A DNA stretch of 64,000 nucleotides, from assembly GCA_028023455.1 (NCBI GenBank), contig JAQFVV010012404.1:13441421-13505420 (forward strand), in the 5' to 3' direction. Source of the DNA: Epiperipatus broadwayi (lineage: Eukaryota > Onychophora > Udeonychophora > Euonychophora > Peripatidae). Numbering within the stretch: the first letter of the stretch is position 1; every line of letters starts with the position of its first letter. Of this stretch, positions 63,145-64,000 are shown piece after piece. The notes under the pieces were generated by a model. It searched no databases, had not been told where the DNA came from, and worked only from the letters and a program-made list of their open reading frames with translations. The position numbers were made by a program, and so were the translations under genes.

Positions 63145-64000
63145 TTAAATGCTTTTATTTAAGTTACAAACTCCATTTATTTGTTTGTTTTAATTAAACA
63201 CTTTTATTTAATTTAAAATAAAGTTTTAAAATCAAGATTTAAAATATTTATATGCAATAGAATTTGTTCAAATTTGGTACATTTGTTATAAATCACTGGC
63301 AAGTGATATGACATTTTAGGTAATTTACTTATTTTTTAAATCCAGAACAGTTGGCAAATAAAATATCAAATGTTGTGATATCAAAATTCAAATATATTCA
63401 CATCACTTCAATAATTTTTTAGTAATGCATATGAGGGGGCAATATATATATATATATACATTTAAAAATTTAACATTAAATAATGTTTAATCATCTTTTA
63501 AAATTGAAATAAAAACAAAGGTTGATTATAAAACCTCTCTTTTTTAAAATATATATATATTATTTTGATTGTAAAAGTTGGTTTTTTAAAAATGTTTTTT
63601 AAATGAACAAATTATATTGTAAATGATTTTTAATCTGTAAAATTTATTTTCATGTATTGAGCAGATTGCTACATTTTCAAGTAATATATATATATATATT
63701 AAAAAGGTTAAATTAAAAACTATTTTAATCGTTGTTTAAAATTCAAGCAAAAATTATTTTAATCATCAACAAAACAAAAATTTGATTATAAAAGTTCACT
63801 TTTTAAAAAATTGACATTTTTTCTTTTGACTCTAAAAATTGATTTCTTAAAAATATTTTTGGAATATATAAATGTATATTGTAAATAATCTTTATTTAAT
63901 ATGCATGATTTTAATTTCAAATAATAAGATGACTTTAGAATAATTGTAAAAAAGAATGCTAAAAAATGAAATTCACCTGCATAGATCTAAGTTTCTTAGC
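63145..64000 (+). repeat. Repeats related to the 40-kb array
   Basis: The stretch 63150-63430 matches 39955-40250: GCTTTTATTTAAGTTACAA, a TTTGTTTGTTT run, TTTAAAAT...ATTTG, CAAGTGATATG and AATATCAAATGTTGTGATAT. From 63,480 on, a second unit with TTGATTATAAAA, TTTTTTAAAA and TATATTGTAAAT appears about twice (63,520 and 63,780), again with a period near 260-280 bp. It runs off the window end. Confidence 0.5.

Overview
The window is animal (metazoan) nuclear DNA: very AT-rich (about three quarters A+T by eye), with long non-coding stretches, microsatellites and decayed transposable elements. No bacterial features are present: no operons, ribosome binding sites or CRISPR. The only intact cellular gene is an intronless serotonin receptor of the 5-HT7 type at 28.4-29.7 kb on the minus strand. 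It resembles arthropod 5-HT7 receptors most closely, as judged from remembered family features rather than a search. I infer an arthropod or other protostome; a chelicerate would fit the mix of elements, but I cannot prove it.

Layout. 0-1 kb: a complex foldback and direct-repeat block, including a 196-bp foldback insertion flanked by a 9-bp duplication, with an uninterrupted copy of the host repeat beside it. 2.3 and 6.1-6.4 kb: foldback (MITE-like) elements. 8.8-9.95 kb: LINE relic 1. 13.0-15.3 kb: a Jockey-like LINE relic with endonuclease and reverse transcriptase remnants. 22.6-23.5 kb: a large degenerate foldback. 26.3-27.35 kb: LINE relic 2. 28-30.2 kb: the receptor gene, with flanks visibly richer in CpG. 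31.3-31.8 kb: two SINE-like arms in inverted orientation around one tRNA-like segment. 32.2-32.64 kb: a long TATC microsatellite. 40.0-41.4 kb: tandem repeats with units near 280 bp. 43.9-44.2 kb: a single copy of the same SINE-like family. 45.97-50.39 kb: a Ty3/Gypsy-type LTR retrotransposon fossil with two LTRs. 51.4-54.2 kb: LINE relic 3, the longest, minus strand. 54.4-55.17 kb: the 3' end of another non-LTR element. 55.64-57.63 kb: a hAT DNA transposon fossil, minus strand. 58.48-59.74 kb: a spacer-free palindrome, without mismatches in the parts compared, of two head-to-head Penelope-like GIY-YIG endonuclease ends. 61.06-62.03 kb: a second, older Penelope-like GIY-YIG fragment between inverted repeats. 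63.1 kb to the end: repeats related to the 40-kb array.

The receptor does not form a unit with its neighbours; it is an island in a graveyard of elements of different ages. The most unusual items are the Penelope palindrome (628-bp arms, each with an open GIY-YIG frame of about 150 codons), the inverted tRNA-headed element carrying a hammerhead-like motif, and two start-stop ATGTAG elements directly upstream of the receptor start codon. All calls were made by reading and hand translation. None was checked against a database.
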